Assembly: GCA_023425225.1 (NCBI GenBank)
Contig: JAFADB010000058.1
Span: 1-11,246, forward strand
DNA length: 11,246 nt
Reading direction: 5' to 3'
Source: Pseudomonadota bacterium
GTDB lineage: Bacteria > Pseudomonadota > Gammaproteobacteria > Xanthomonadales > Xanthomonadaceae
Part shown: positions 1 through 5,634 of the stretch, in pieces
Layout of the letters: every line of letters begins with the position of its first letter
How positions within the stretch are numbered: position 1 is the first letter of the stretch
Program-made: the position numbers and the translations under genes
The notes under the pieces: generated by a model
Told to the model about the DNA's origin: nothing
Seen by the model: the letters and a program-made list of their open reading frames with translations, nothing else
Database searches by the model: none

Positions 1-55
1 GTGGCGCGCAGCGTCGGATGGGGGAGCTTTTGCTGTTGCTTTCCCATGCTCCAGA

Positions 56-125
56 CAGCCCCCATCCGCCCTTCGGGCACCTTCCCCCCAAAAGGGGGCC
101 GTGGCCCCGCAAGGGGGAGAAGGGA
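56..125. repeat. G/C-hairpin intergenic repeat cluster downstream of tsaD
   Basis: Several nested inverted repeats are packed here: GCCC-TTC-GGGC at 68-78, CCCCC-AAAA-GGGGG at 85-98, GGGGCC-GT-GGCCCC at 95-108, and an outer CCTTC...GAAGG pairing. The C-rich/G-rich composition, with the CCGCAAGGGGGAGAAGG-type half, resembles intergenic repeats I have seen scattered in Xanthomonadaceae genomes; that resemblance is from memory. It lies past the tsaD stop and might help end tsaD transcription, but there is no T-run of the intrinsic-terminator kind on the minus strand. The rest of 1-202 holds no convincing gene. A purine/CAA-rich patch on the minus strand at about 25-50 may be a further piece of the same repeat region. 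Confidence 0.5.
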
Positions 126-202
126 ACTTGCCCAGTTCACATCTTGCGGTGGAAAGACAGACGCGGAACGCGGCCACCCGACTGGGCGTCGCCCCCCCCC
201 GC

Positions 203-1231
203 CTACACCAGCGCCGGCAGCGTCGCCATGTCCCAGCGCGGCGTCACGCTGACCGCCTCGCCGCTGCGCTGGCCGGCCTGCAGCCGCAGCGCGCCGGCGA
301 AGGCGATCATCGCGCCGTTGTCGGTGCACAGCGCCGGTGGCGGGAAGCAGGCGCGACCGCCGCGTGCGGCCGCCATCGCCTGCAGTTTGGCGCGCAGGCG
401 GCGATTGGCGCCGACACCGCCGGCGACCACCAGGGTGTCGCAGCCGGCCGCGTCCAGCGCGCGTTCGCACTTGATCGCCAGGGTGTCGACCACCGCGTCC
501 TCGAAGCCGCGGGCGATGTCGGCGCGGGTGGCCTCGGACTTGTCGCTGCCCTGCCAGGCCAGCAGCACCTGGGTCTTGAGCCCGGAGAAGCTGAAGTCCA
601 GCCCCGGCCGGTCGGTCATCGGCCGGGCGAAGCGGAACCGCCCCGGATTGCCCTGCTCGGCCAGCGCCGCCAGCTGCGGACCGCCCGGATACGGCAGCCC
701 CATCAGCTTGGCGGTCTTGTCGAAGGCCTCGCCGGCGGCGTCGTCCAGGGTTTCGCCGAGCAGCCGGTAGCGGCCGATCGCCTCCACCGCCACCAGCTGC
801 GTGTGCCCGCCGGACACCAGCAGCGCCACGAACGGCGGCTGTGGCGGATCGTCGCCCATCAGCGGCGCCAGCAGGTGGCCTTCCATGTGGTGCACGCCGA
901 CCGCCGGCACCTCCAGCGCCCAGGCCAGCGCACGCGCCACCCCGGCACCGACCAGCAGCGCGCCGACCAGGCCCGGGCCGGCGGTATAGGCCACCCCGTC
1001 GATGTCGCGCACCGACAGCCCGGCCTCGGCCAGGGTCTGGCGGATCAACGGCAGCGCCTTGCGCACGTGGTCGCGGCTGGCCAGTTCCGGCACCACGCCG
1101 CCGTATTCGGCGTGCAGCGCGATCTGGCTGTAGATCGCATGGGCGCGCAGTGCGGCCGCGCCGGACAGCGCCGTGTCGTAGACCGCCACGCCGGTTTCGT
1201 CGCAGGAAGATTCGATGCCGAGGACTCGCAT
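203..1231 (-). CDS. tsaD: tRNA N6-adenosine threonylcarbamoyltransferase TsaD
   Basis: TsaD (formerly Gcp/YgjD) transfers the threonylcarbamoyl group from threonylcarbamoyl-AMP to A37 of ANN-decoding tRNAs, acting in the cytoplasm with TsaB and TsaE. The 342-residue length is normal for the family. Visible signatures are the N-terminal ASKHA-fold motif GIESSCDETG (residues 5-14), the metal-binding HMEGH (115-119), LVSGGHT (138-144), VAGGVGANRRLR (269-280) and a metal-ligand TDNGAM (Asp304). The ATG at 1229-1231 is chosen because it begins the canonical MRVLGIESSCDETG; no strong Shine-Dalgarno precedes it. The gene is divergent from rpsU, the order also found in E. coli. All key residues are present, so it should be functional. 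Identification is by motif and is close to certain. Confidence 0.98.
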   Translation of the reverse strand: MRVLGIESSCDETGVAVYDTALSGAAALRAHAIYSQIALHAEYGGVVPELASRDHVRKALPLIRQTLAEAGLSVRDIDGVAYTAGPGLVGALLVGAGVARALAWALEVPAVGVHHMEGHLLAPLMGDDPPQPPFVALLVSGGHTQLVAVEAIGRYRLLGETLDDAAGEAFDKTAKLMGLPYPGGPQLAALAEQGNPGRFRFARPMTDRPGLDFSFSGLKTQVLLAWQGSDKSEATRADIARGFEDAVVDTLAIKCERALDAAGCDTLVVAGGVGANRRLRAKLQAMAAARGGRACFPPPALCTDNGAMIAFAGALRLQAGQRSGEAVSVTPRWDMATLPALV

Positions 1232-1276
1232 GGCATCATTGTGGACCCGAATCCGGCCGGCACAAGCCCCGCAGGC

Positions 1277-1304
1277 TTGCAGTCGCCGATCGAGCCGCTA
1301 TAAT
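1277..1304 (+). promoter_or_regulatory. rpsU: sigma-70 promoter of rpsU
   Basis: A perfect -10 box TATAAT lies at 1299-1304. A weak -35 candidate, TTGCAG, lies at 1277-1282, giving a 16-nt spacer. A start near 1311 would leave a leader of about 90 nt before rpsU. The AT-rich -10 stands out sharply against the GC-rich surroundings. The -35 assignment is tentative. The same bases read TATTAT on the minus strand, so a weaker divergent tsaD promoter could overlap. Confidence 0.65.
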
Positions 1305-1314
1305 ACGCGGCTCA

Positions 1315-1329
1315 CCGGGCTTGACCCGG
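1315..1329 (+). other. small hairpin at the start of the rpsU leader
   Basis: CCGGG-CTTGA-CCCGG forms a 5-bp all-GC stem with a 5-nt loop, a few bases after the expected transcription start of rpsU. A second short stem, GCGA-GTCCTT-TCGC, follows at 1341-1354. Together they could structure the 5' end of the rpsU mRNA. Any regulatory role, such as ribosomal-protein feedback, is conjecture. Confidence 0.35.
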
Positions 1330-1401
1330 CGTGATGTTATGCGAGTCCTTTCGCACCAGCCTGGCCAGCATCGGCCGGACTGCCAAATTCCCGGAGATTC
1401 C

Positions 1402-1617
1402 ATGCCCAGCGTCAAAGTCCGCGAAAACGAGCCCTTCGAGTTTGCGCTCCGTCGTTTCAAGCGCACCTGCGAAAAGGCCGGTGTGCTGGCCGAAACCCGC
1501 AAGCGCGAGTTCTACGAGAAGCCGACCCAGGAGCGCAAGCGCAAGGCCGCCGCCGCGGTGAAGCGCCAGCTGCGCCGTACCTCGCGCGACGTCACCAAGC
1601 GCCAGCGCCTGTACTGA
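1402..1617 (+). CDS. rpsU: 30S ribosomal protein bS21
   Basis: bS21 is a small, very basic protein of the 30S subunit platform, near the anti-Shine-Dalgarno end of 16S rRNA, with a role in initiation. The product is 71 residues, the standard length, beginning MPSVKVRENEPFEFALRRFK with the basic helical C-terminal half (RKRKAAAAVKRQLRR) and the RQRLY end typical of proteobacterial bS21. The ATG at 1402 has a GGAG at 1393-1396 with 5-nt spacing. The gene has its own promoter (1277-1304) and a strong intrinsic terminator (1675-1704), so most transcripts should be monocistronic, which suits a protein needed in far larger amounts than primase. It opens the tsaD | rpsU ... dnaG neighbourhood. Confidence 0.98.
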   Translation: MPSVKVRENEPFEFALRRFKRTCEKAGVLAETRKREFYEKPTQERKRKAAAAVKRQLRRTSRDVTKRQRLY

Positions 1618-1674
1618 TTCATCCGCGGGTCTCCCGCCGGCCGCCCCGCGGCGCCGGCTGGACGCTTACGAAAG

Positions 1675-1704
1675 GCCGGCACGCGCAAGCGTCGCCGGCT
1701 TTTT
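1675..1704 (+). terminator. intrinsic terminator after rpsU
   Basis: The stem is GCCGGC (1675-1680) plus ACGC (1681-1684), a GCAA tetraloop of the GNRA class (1685-1688), then GCGT (1689-1692), one bulged C, and GCCGGC (1694-1699). Five T residues follow at 1700-1704. A 10-bp GC-rich stem with a stable loop and U-tract is a textbook Rho-independent terminator. It lies 58 bases past the rpsU stop and should separate rpsU from yqeY, possibly with some read-through. Confidence 0.88.
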
Positions 1705-1792
1705 GCGTTGGCTCCGGCCAGGCCCCGCGATTCCAGTTCCCTCGGAATCCGGCCCCGCGCCGGACGTTCCGCCCCGTCATGAAGGTGAAGCC

Positions 1793-2239
1793 ATGAGCCT
1801 CAAGCAGCAACTGACCGACGACATGAAGGCCGCGATGAAGAGCGGCGACAAGCACAGCCTCGGCGTGATCCGGCTGATCAATGCGGCGATCAAGCAGAAG
1901 GAAGTGGACGAGCGCATCGAGCTGGACGACGCGGCGGTGATCGCCGTGCTCGACAAGATGGTCAAGCAGCGCAAGGACTCGGTGACCCAGTACGAGGCCG
2001 CCAACCGCGAGGACCTGGCCGCGGTCGAGCGCGAGGAGATCGTGGTGATCGAGCGCTACCTGCCGGCCAAGCTGGGCGAGGCCGAGATCGCGGCCGCGGT
2101 CCAGGCCGCCATCGCCCAGACCGGCGCCGCTGGCCCGGCCGACATGGGCAAGCTGATGGGCGTACTCAAGCCGCAACTGGCCGGCAAGGCCGACATGGGC
2201 CAGGTCTCGGCGCTGGTGAAGAAGGCACTGGTGGGCTGA
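1793..2239 (+). CDS. yqeY: GatB/YqeY domain-containing protein
   Basis: This 148-residue protein, the usual length for YqeY, has the tail-domain fold also found at the C-terminus of the GatB subunit of the tRNA-dependent amidotransferase. It starts MSLKQQLTDDMKAAMKSGDK, continues with RLINAAIKQKEVDE (about 27-40), and ends in the helical GKLMGVLKPQLAGKADMGQVSALVKKAL segment (written here only to identify it in pieces: GKLMGVLKP at 119-127, QVSALVKKAL at 137-146). The fold is thought to bind tRNA, but a free-standing YqeY function is unproven. The start at 1793 has AGGTGA at 1783-1788 with 4-nt spacing; an upstream in-frame ATG at 1703 falls on the T-run of the rpsU terminator and is rejected. 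It sits between rpsU and dnaG, as in many proteobacteria. A small inverted repeat (GATTCC 1729-1734 / GGAATC 1744-1749) precedes it. Confidence 0.93.
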   Translation: MSLKQQLTDDMKAAMKSGDKHSLGVIRLINAAIKQKEVDERIELDDAAVIAVLDKMVKQRKDSVTQYEAANREDLAAVEREEIVVIERYLPAKLGEAEIAAAVQAAIAQTGAAGPADMGKLMGVLKPQLAGKADMGQVSALVKKALVG

Positions 2240-2276
2240 GGCCGGGCTGCACTTTTTTGCGCAGGCGCCGGGAAAC

Positions 2277-2310
2277 CGAGAAGGCTTGCGCGCTGAGTCT
2301 TAGCTTCTCG
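2277..2310. other. inverted repeat downstream of yqeY
   Basis: CGAGAA (2277-2282), a bulged G and GCT pair with AGC (2302-2304) and TTCTCG (2305-2310), leaving a 15-nt loop. It starts 38 bases after the yqeY stop and could shield the 3' end of that mRNA, but no T-run follows, so it is not a classical terminator. It is immediately left of the larger palindrome at 2323-2456. In the 362-base gap 2240-2601, this hairpin, that palindrome and a weak promoter candidate are all I can support. Confidence 0.4.
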
Positions 2311-2322
2311 TTATCCGTGAAA

Positions 2323-2456
2323 GCGCACTACTGTCCGGGGAAAATGCCGGGCCGATCATCCGTCAGCCGGAGTGGCGCGGCCCTATCCCAAGCATGAGCC
2401 ACGCCGCTTCGGCTGACATTGCGCAGGTCTGGCGTCATCTCCTGACAGCAGTGCGC
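2323..2456. repeat. 134-bp gap-free imperfect palindrome, MITE-like
   Basis: Two 61-nt arms (2323-2383 and 2396-2456) pair in exact register around a 12-nt loop (2384-2395), with no gaps. The outer 13 bases, GCGCACTACTGTC, match the reverse complement of the right end GACAGCAGTGCGC at 12 of 13. The inner 22 bases (2362-2383 against 2396-2417, beginning GTCAGCCG/CGGCTGAC) match at 18 of 22. The intervening 26 match at 11, mostly in their outer part, with five more differences being transitions that could pair as G.U on one strand. The layout is terminal inverted repeats plus full self-complementarity in a non-coding gap. This is what a miniature inverted-repeat element looks like. It carries no transposase. 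The ends are too short to name a parent insertion sequence with confidence. It could instead be a structured RNA or a bidirectional terminator. Confidence 0.65.
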
Positions 2457-2561
2457 ATGCGCGAGGGCGCCGCTGCTCCCGATACTTCAGTCGATGCCCG
2501 GCACTCCCGGCAACCGACCGCCGCTCCGCCGCCGGCTTTCATGCGCTCTTCGGATGCCGCC

Positions 2562-2570
2562 TGCTAGAAC
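2562..2570 (+). promoter_or_regulatory. possible extended -10 promoter for yihY
   Basis: TGCTAGAAC fits the extended -10 pattern TGnTAnAAT except for its last base, and lies 31 bases before the chosen yihY start. No good -35 is seen at 16-18 bases upstream. It would give a short leader and supports the start at 2602 over the in-frame ATGs at 2494 and 2554. Weak evidence. Confidence 0.3.
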
Positions 2571-2601
2571 GGACACCCGGCTTCGAGACTCGCGGTTCCG
2601 C

Positions 2602-3513
2602 ATGGCCCCACATCTGTCCCCTCGCCTGCAGCAGCTCCGTGACCGCATCCAGCGCAGCCTGCCGGTGGCGCTGGTGCAGCGCTTCGTCGAGATCGACCTG
2701 CTGACCCAGGCCGCCTCGCTGGCGTTCTACGCGCTGCTGTCGATGGCGCCGCTGCTGGTGCTGCTGCTGTGGCTCACCGCCTCGCTGTATCCGCCGGCGC
2801 AGCAGTCGCTGATCGACCAGATCGGGCAGATGGCCGGCGAGAACGCCGCGGCGGTGGCCGATACGGTGATCCGCAATGCTACCGACCAGCCCAGCATCGG
2901 CTCGCTGGCCGGGTTGTGGAGCACGTTGCTGCTGTTCGTCGGCGCGACCGTGGTGTTCGCCCAGCTGCAGGGCGCGCTCAACCTGATCTTCCGCTCCGAC
3001 CGCCTGCACCTGAACGGCGCGGTGGCCTGGCTGAAGAAGCGCGTGTTCTCGATGGGCGTGGTGCTGGCGCTGGGCTTCCTGCTGATCATCTCGATGCTCG
3101 CCACCACCGCGCTGCAGGTCGCCTTCGCCCGCCTGCCCTCGGTGCTGCCGGCGATCGGCTACACCACCACGCTGGTGCTGTACGCGGCCGCGTTCGCCTT
3201 CCTCTACCACTACCTGCCCGATCGCCGGGTGGAGTGGCGCCAGGCCATCCTCGGTGGCGTCATCACCGCGCTGCTGTTCGCGCTGGGCCGCTACCTGATC
3301 GGGCTGTACCTGGCACAGGCCGCCCCGGGCAGTGCCTACGGCTCGATGGGCGCGCTGGTACTGCTGCTGATCTGGCTGTACTACGCGATCCTGGTGTTCT
3401 TCGCCGGGGCGCTGATCACCTCGGTGATCGCCGAGCGCGCCGAGGCGCGGCACTCGCCGCCGCCCGCCCCCGCGACACCGGAACCGGCACCACAGGAACC
3501 AGAACACCTGTAG
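2602..3513 (+). CDS. yihY: YihY/BrkB family inner-membrane protein
   Basis: This 303-residue protein belongs to the YihY/virulence factor BrkB family. It was long misnamed ribonuclease BN; the true RNase BN is an unrelated elaC product. Six hydrophobic segments are visible at about residues 37-62, 101-130, 149-172, 182-205, 215-238 and 248-276, with the family patterns AASLAFYALLSMAPLL and GSAYGSMGALVLLLIWLYYA. The soluble C-terminal tail is short and Pro/Ala/Glu-rich. The molecular function is unknown; roles in envelope lipid or solute handling are unproven. I chose ATG 2602 (MAPHLSPRLQQLRDR) because the hydrophobic core and the family-like amphipathic lead begin there. In-frame ATGs at 2494 and 2554 would add Arg/Pro-rich, non-family sequence. 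The TAG stop forms part of the first REP element (3510-3531). Confidence 0.9.
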   Translation: MAPHLSPRLQQLRDRIQRSLPVALVQRFVEIDLLTQAASLAFYALLSMAPLLVLLLWLTASLYPPAQQSLIDQIGQMAGENAAAVADTVIRNATDQPSIGSLAGLWSTLLLFVGATVVFAQLQGALNLIFRSDRLHLNGAVAWLKKRVFSMGVVLALGFLLIISMLATTALQVAFARLPSVLPAIGYTTTLVLYAAAFAFLYHYLPDRRVEWRQAILGGVITALLFALGRYLIGLYLAQAAPGSAYGSMGALVLLLIWLYYAILVFFAGALITSVIAERAEARHSPPPAPATPEPAPQEPEHL

Positions 3514-3575
3514 AGCGGGGCCTGCCCGGCTGGAGCGTTCCCGGTACAGCCCGAGCCGGGCAAGCCCGGCTCCAC
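3510..3575. repeat. inverted pair of GTAG/GTGG-headed REP (SMAG-like) elements
   Basis: Copy 1 (3510-3531, plus) is GTAG followed by an 18-nt hairpin, AGCGGGGCCTGCCCGGCT. Copy 2 (3554-3575, read on minus) is GTGG followed by AGCCGGGCTTGCCCGGCT, a perfect 8-bp stem with a 2-nt loop. They agree at 19 of 22 positions, face each other, and are separated by 22 nt. A GTAG head on a short palindrome is the hallmark of the SMAG repeats described in Stenotrophomonas maltophilia and of REPs mobilised by RAYT transposases. Arrangement as inverted pairs is the common dimer form. The TAG of copy 1 is the yihY stop codon. The strong hairpins may also protect or end the yihY transcript. Confidence 0.75.
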
Positions 3576-3596
3576 CCGCGGGCCGGCGCTTGACGG

Positions 3597-3625
3597 CCAT
3601 GGCATCCTATCGGTCTGCCATGGCA
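3597..3625. repeat. CCATGGCA repeats, overlapping inverted and direct, upstream of dnaG
   Basis: CCATGGCA (3597-3604) recurs as a direct copy at 3618-3625, exactly 21 bp or about two helical turns further on. The same bases also give an inverted pair, CCATGGCA / TGCCATGG (3616-3623), around an 11-nt centre containing CCTATCGG. A TTGACG lies just upstream at 3590-3595, but no -10 box is found at normal spacing. The geometry would suit a dimeric DNA-binding protein at the dnaG promoter region. It may also be chance, since CCATGG is itself palindromic. Confidence 0.35.
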
Positions 3626-3741
3626 CGCCTTCCTCACGCATTCCCCGCCGCACCCGTCGCCGCCTCGCCAGACCGCGGCGCGGCACGGCGTGCCAGCGCG
3701 ATCGCCGGCACCGCGCCGCGACGGACCGGGGAGCGCTGAGG

Positions 3742-5472
3742 ATGGCCAGGATCCCCGATGCCTTCATCGACGACCTGCTCGCGCGCACCGACATCGTCGA
3801 GGTGATCGGTACCCGCGTGCCGCTCAAGCGCCAGGGCAAGGAGTACGCGGCGCGCTGCCCGTTCCACGACGAGCGCTCGGCCTCGTTCACGGTCTCGCCG
3901 ACCAAGCAGTTCTACCACTGCTTCGGCTGCGGCGCGCACGGCACCGCGATCAGCTTCCTGATGAACTACGACCGCCTCGAATTCCTCGACGCGGTCGACG
4001 AACTGGCCAAGCACGCCGGCATGGAGGTGCCGCGCGAGGCGCAGCCGCGCAGCGCGCAGCAGCAGGACGACAGCCGCGACCTGTACTCGGCGCTGGAGGC
4101 GGCCTCGAAGTTCTTCCAGAAGCACCTGGAGGGCAGCGACAAGGCGCGCAGCTACCTGGGCGAGCGCGGCGTCGACGCGGCGACCATCGCCCAGTTCGGC
4201 ATCGGCTACGCGCCGGACGGCTACAGCGCGCTGAAGGACGCGCTGGGCAAGGACGAGCGGCGGATGAAGCTGCTCGACCGCGCCGGGCTGTTCTCCAAGA
4301 ACGAGCGCGGCCACGTCTACGACAAGTTCCGCGACCGGGTGATGTTCCCGATCCTCGACCGCCGCGGCCGGGTGATCGCCTTCGGCGGCCGCGTGCTGGC
4401 CAAGGACGACGGCCCCAAGTACCTCAACTCGCCCGAGACCGCGCTGTTCCACAAGGGCCGCGAGCTGTACGGGCTGTGGCAGGTGCGCCAGGCCAACCAG
4501 AAGATCGAGCGGCTGATCGTGGTCGAGGGCTACATGGACGTGGTCAGCCTGTTCCAGTTCGGCGTCACCCAGGCGGTGGCGACGCTGGGCACGGCAACCA
4601 CGCCGGACCATGCCGAACTGCTGTTCCGCAACGCCCCGGACGTGTACTTCTGCTTCGACGGCGACAACGCCGGGCGCAAGGCCGGCTGGCGCGCGCTGGA
4701 ATCGGTGCTGCCGCGGATGAAGGACGGCCGCCAGGCGTTCTTCCTGTTCCTGCCCGACGGCGAGGACCCGGACACCATCGTGCGCAAGGAGGGCAAGGAG
4801 GCGTTCGACGCCCGGCTCAAGCAGGCCACGCCGCTGTCGCGGTTCTTCTTCGACGAGCTGGCGCGCGAGGTCAACCTGGCCACGCTCGACGGCCGCGCGC
4901 GGCTGGCCGAGCGCGCACGGCCGATGCTGGCGCAGATCCCCGACGGCGCCTTCGGCGACCTGATGAAGCAGGAACTGGCGCGCATGACCGGAGTCGGCGG
5001 CGGCAGTGCGGGCACCGCGGCCGCGCCGCGCCCGCCGTCGCACGGGCGCGCACCGGTGCAGAAACGCAGCCTGGTGCGCAGCGCGATCACGCTGATCCTG
5101 CAGAAGCCGGCACTGGCGCTGGCGATGGAGGGCCATGCCCGCTTCGCCGGGCTGCGGCTGCCGGGCATCGAGCTGCTGGTCGAGCTGATCGAGCTGGTGC
5201 GGCAGCGCCCGGACATCAGCACCGGCGCGCTGCTGGAGCACTTCGCCGGGCGCGAGGAACAGGCGGCGCTGCACAAGCTGGCGGCGCTGGAACTGCCCGG
5301 CGAAGAGACGGTGTGGACCGCCGAACTGCAGGATGCCGCCGTCCAGCTCGAGCGGCAGCTGCTACAGCAGCGGCTGGAGGAGCTGCAGGCCAAGCAGCGC
5401 GAGCACGGCCTGGACGAGATGGACAAGTACGAGCTGCGCGAGCTGTTGCGCGCGCGCGCGGCGATCCGTTGA
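3742..5472 (+). CDS. dnaG: DNA primase DnaG
   Basis: DnaG makes RNA primers at the replication fork while bound to the DnaB helicase. The 576-residue product is close to the usual 580-600. Domain order: CHC2 zinc-binding domain (about 3-100) with Cys39, His42, Cys60 and Cys63; the basic RNA-polymerase core (about 110-250) containing ERGHVYDKFRDRVMFPI (188-204); the TOPRIM fold (about 256-345) with the catalytic Glu of VVEGYMD (Glu262), the acidic pair of FDGDNAGR (Asp306, Asp308) and the EDPD loop (341-344); then a Gly/Ala/Pro linker (about 416-440) and the C-terminal DnaB-binding helical domain. ATG 3742 has GGGGAG at 3728-3733, 8 nt away, and starts the canonical MARIPDAFIDDLLARTDIVE. rpoD, the usual downstream partner, is not in the window. 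Nothing appears degraded. Confidence 0.98.
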   Translation: MARIPDAFIDDLLARTDIVEVIGTRVPLKRQGKEYAARCPFHDERSASFTVSPTKQFYHCFGCGAHGTAISFLMNYDRLEFLDAVDELAKHAGMEVPREAQPRSAQQQDDSRDLYSALEAASKFFQKHLEGSDKARSYLGERGVDAATIAQFGIGYAPDGYSALKDALGKDERRMKLLDRAGLFSKNERGHVYDKFRDRVMFPILDRRGRVIAFGGRVLAKDDGPKYLNSPETALFHKGRELYGLWQVRQANQKIERLIVVEGYMDVVSLFQFGVTQAVATLGTATTPDHAELLFRNAPDVYFCFDGDNAGRKAGWRALESVLPRMKDGRQAFFLFLPDGEDPDTIVRKEGKEAFDARLKQATPLSRFFFDELAREVNLATLDGRARLAERARPMLAQIPDGAFGDLMKQELARMTGVGGGSAGTAAAPRPPSHGRAPVQKRSLVRSAITLILQKPALALAMEGHARFAGLRLPGIELLVELIELVRQRPDISTGALLEHFAGREEQAALHKLAALELPGEETVWTAELQDAAVQLERQLLQQRLEELQAKQREHGLDEMDKYELRELLRARAAIR

Positions 5473-5521
5473 GGCACCATGCATGGCCCCTGACTCCTGC
5501 GCGATGATCCAACCCGATCCC

Positions 5522-5543
5522 GTGGGAGCGGCGTCGGCCGCGA
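5522..5543 (+). repeat. GTGGGAGCGGC-type palindromic repeat, copy A
   Basis: GTGGGAGCGGCGTCGGCCGC and the following GA contain the hairpin GCGGC-GTCG-GCCGC (5528-5541). It matches copy B at 6631-6652 in 21 of 22 positions and lies in the same orientation. Repeats of this GTGGGAGCGGC...GCCGCGA form are, from memory, abundant between genes in Xanthomonas and Pseudomonas. It occupies the dnaG-symporter gap together with a separate small hairpin at 5574-5589 (CGCGCA-TCCT-TGCGCG). No intrinsic terminator with a T-run is seen after dnaG. Confidence 0.7.
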
Positions 5544-5634
5544 CGGGGTTGCGTGCCCCCGTGCACGACAACGCGCGCATCCTTGCGCGGGGAACCGCGC
5601 CCGCCCTGCCCCCAACCAGCGAACGCCATCGCCG

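Noticed and set aside
1..252. Possible gene fragment at the left edge (frame starting MARSVGWGSF)
   Set aside because: It consists of the G/C hairpin repeat plus antisense of the tsaD 3' end; no family resemblance.
1321..1341. Second rpsU promoter using TTGACC at 1321-1326
   Set aside because: No -10 box at 15-19 bases downstream; the TTGACC is better explained as the loop and right arm of the small hairpin at 1315-1329.
2241..2270. Intrinsic terminator of yqeY at the T6 run (2253-2258)
   Set aside because: The T-run lies inside the loop of a poor inverted repeat (CTGCAC/GCGCAG), not after a stem, so it does not have terminator geometry.
2323..2456. The palindrome as an integron attC site
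   Set aside because: Length and imperfect pairing fit, but the ends lack RYYYAAC/GTTRRRY core sites, and there is no integrase or cassette array.
2394..2567. 57-codon plus-strand reading frame starting MSHAASADIAQVW
   Set aside because: Half of it is the right arm of the palindrome, there is no ribosome site, and the translation is low-complexity with no resemblance I recognise.
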